A stretch of DNA of 30,916 nucleotides from contig CAMYAO010000021.1 of the NCBI GenBank assembly GCA_947253885.1, forward strand, positions 1 to 30,916, written 5' to 3'. The translations under genes and the position numbers were made by a program. The notes below the pieces were generated by a model. The model made no database searches. It was not told the origin of the DNA and worked only from the letters and a program-made list of their open reading frames with translations. Numbering within the stretch: the first letter of the stretch is position 1; the number at the start of each line of letters is the position of its first letter. The stretch is from an uncultured Clostridium sp. GTDB lineage: Bacteria > Bacillota > Clostridia > Lachnospirales > Lachnospiraceae. Positions 30,903 to 30,916 of the stretch are shown here, piece after piece.

Positions 30903-30916
30903 GGGGCTTATAGCTC

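Overview
The window looks like a chromosomal stretch of a Gram-positive, AT-leaning Clostridia, most likely a gut Lachnospiraceae. This rests on strong AGGAGG-type ribosome sites, TATAAT/TGnTATAAT promoters, many Lachnospiraceae-style adhesin remnants, a large Bacillus-type SRP RNA, and a gene order that recalls two Bacillus subtilis neighbourhoods. These assignments come from reading motifs and recalled family knowledge; no database search was run.

Layout. Bases 1-680 carry three copies of a hairpin-rich repeat in AT-rich, gene-poor DNA. Bases 768-4885 hold a small unknown ORF, a membrane-anchored SH3/GH18 glycosidase, and a tight tsaC (sua5) - LMW-phosphatase-like - dCMP deaminase cluster. 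The phosphatase-like protein has lost its catalytic Cys and Asp. Bases 5114-9269 are a gene graveyard. They contain a frameshifted signal-peptidase/adhesin chimera running into a 3'-truncated pirin gene, a lipoprotein of the tannase-like esterase family that lacks its catalytic Ser and His, and a short frameshifted surface-protein remnant. Bases 9359-12143 hold ferritin (minus strand), a metallo-beta-lactamase-fold protein, an NYN-LOTUS RNA-processing candidate and an RsuA-type pseudouridine synthase. At 12171-13086 an IS200/IS605 element with intact tnpA but only the first ~50 codons of tnpB is fused to the tail of a SnoaL-like gene. That fusion runs directly into a CDF metal exporter with an Mn-type N-D-D-D site. 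An ABC-transporter tail with an internal stop follows. Bases 14800-18077 hold an LD-carboxypeptidase, trmB (minus) and a D,D-carboxypeptidase.

Bases 18196-24539 are the complete F1Fo ATP synthase operon atpBEFHAGDC. Its promoter appears to start transcription exactly at a terminator-like hairpin. Bases 24587-30902 are an information-processing operon: Orn/Lys/Arg-decarboxylase-like protein, a guanylate-kinase-like kinase, holB, ricT, trmN6, rsmI, tadA and the SRP RNA gene. It resembles the B. subtilis yaaO-tmk-yaaQ-yaaR-holB-yaaT-yabA-yabB-yazA-yabC and tadA-scr-dnaX loci merged into one.

The most interesting signals are: two independent pseudoenzymes that keep their fold but lose their catalytic residues; the structured repeat family at the left edge; the hairpin at the start of the atp transcript with an awkward atpB start; and genes whose TGnTATAAT -10 box lies 7-8 bases before the start codon, suggesting leaderless mRNAs. 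I found no CRISPR array, tRNA, prophage or recognisable defence system.
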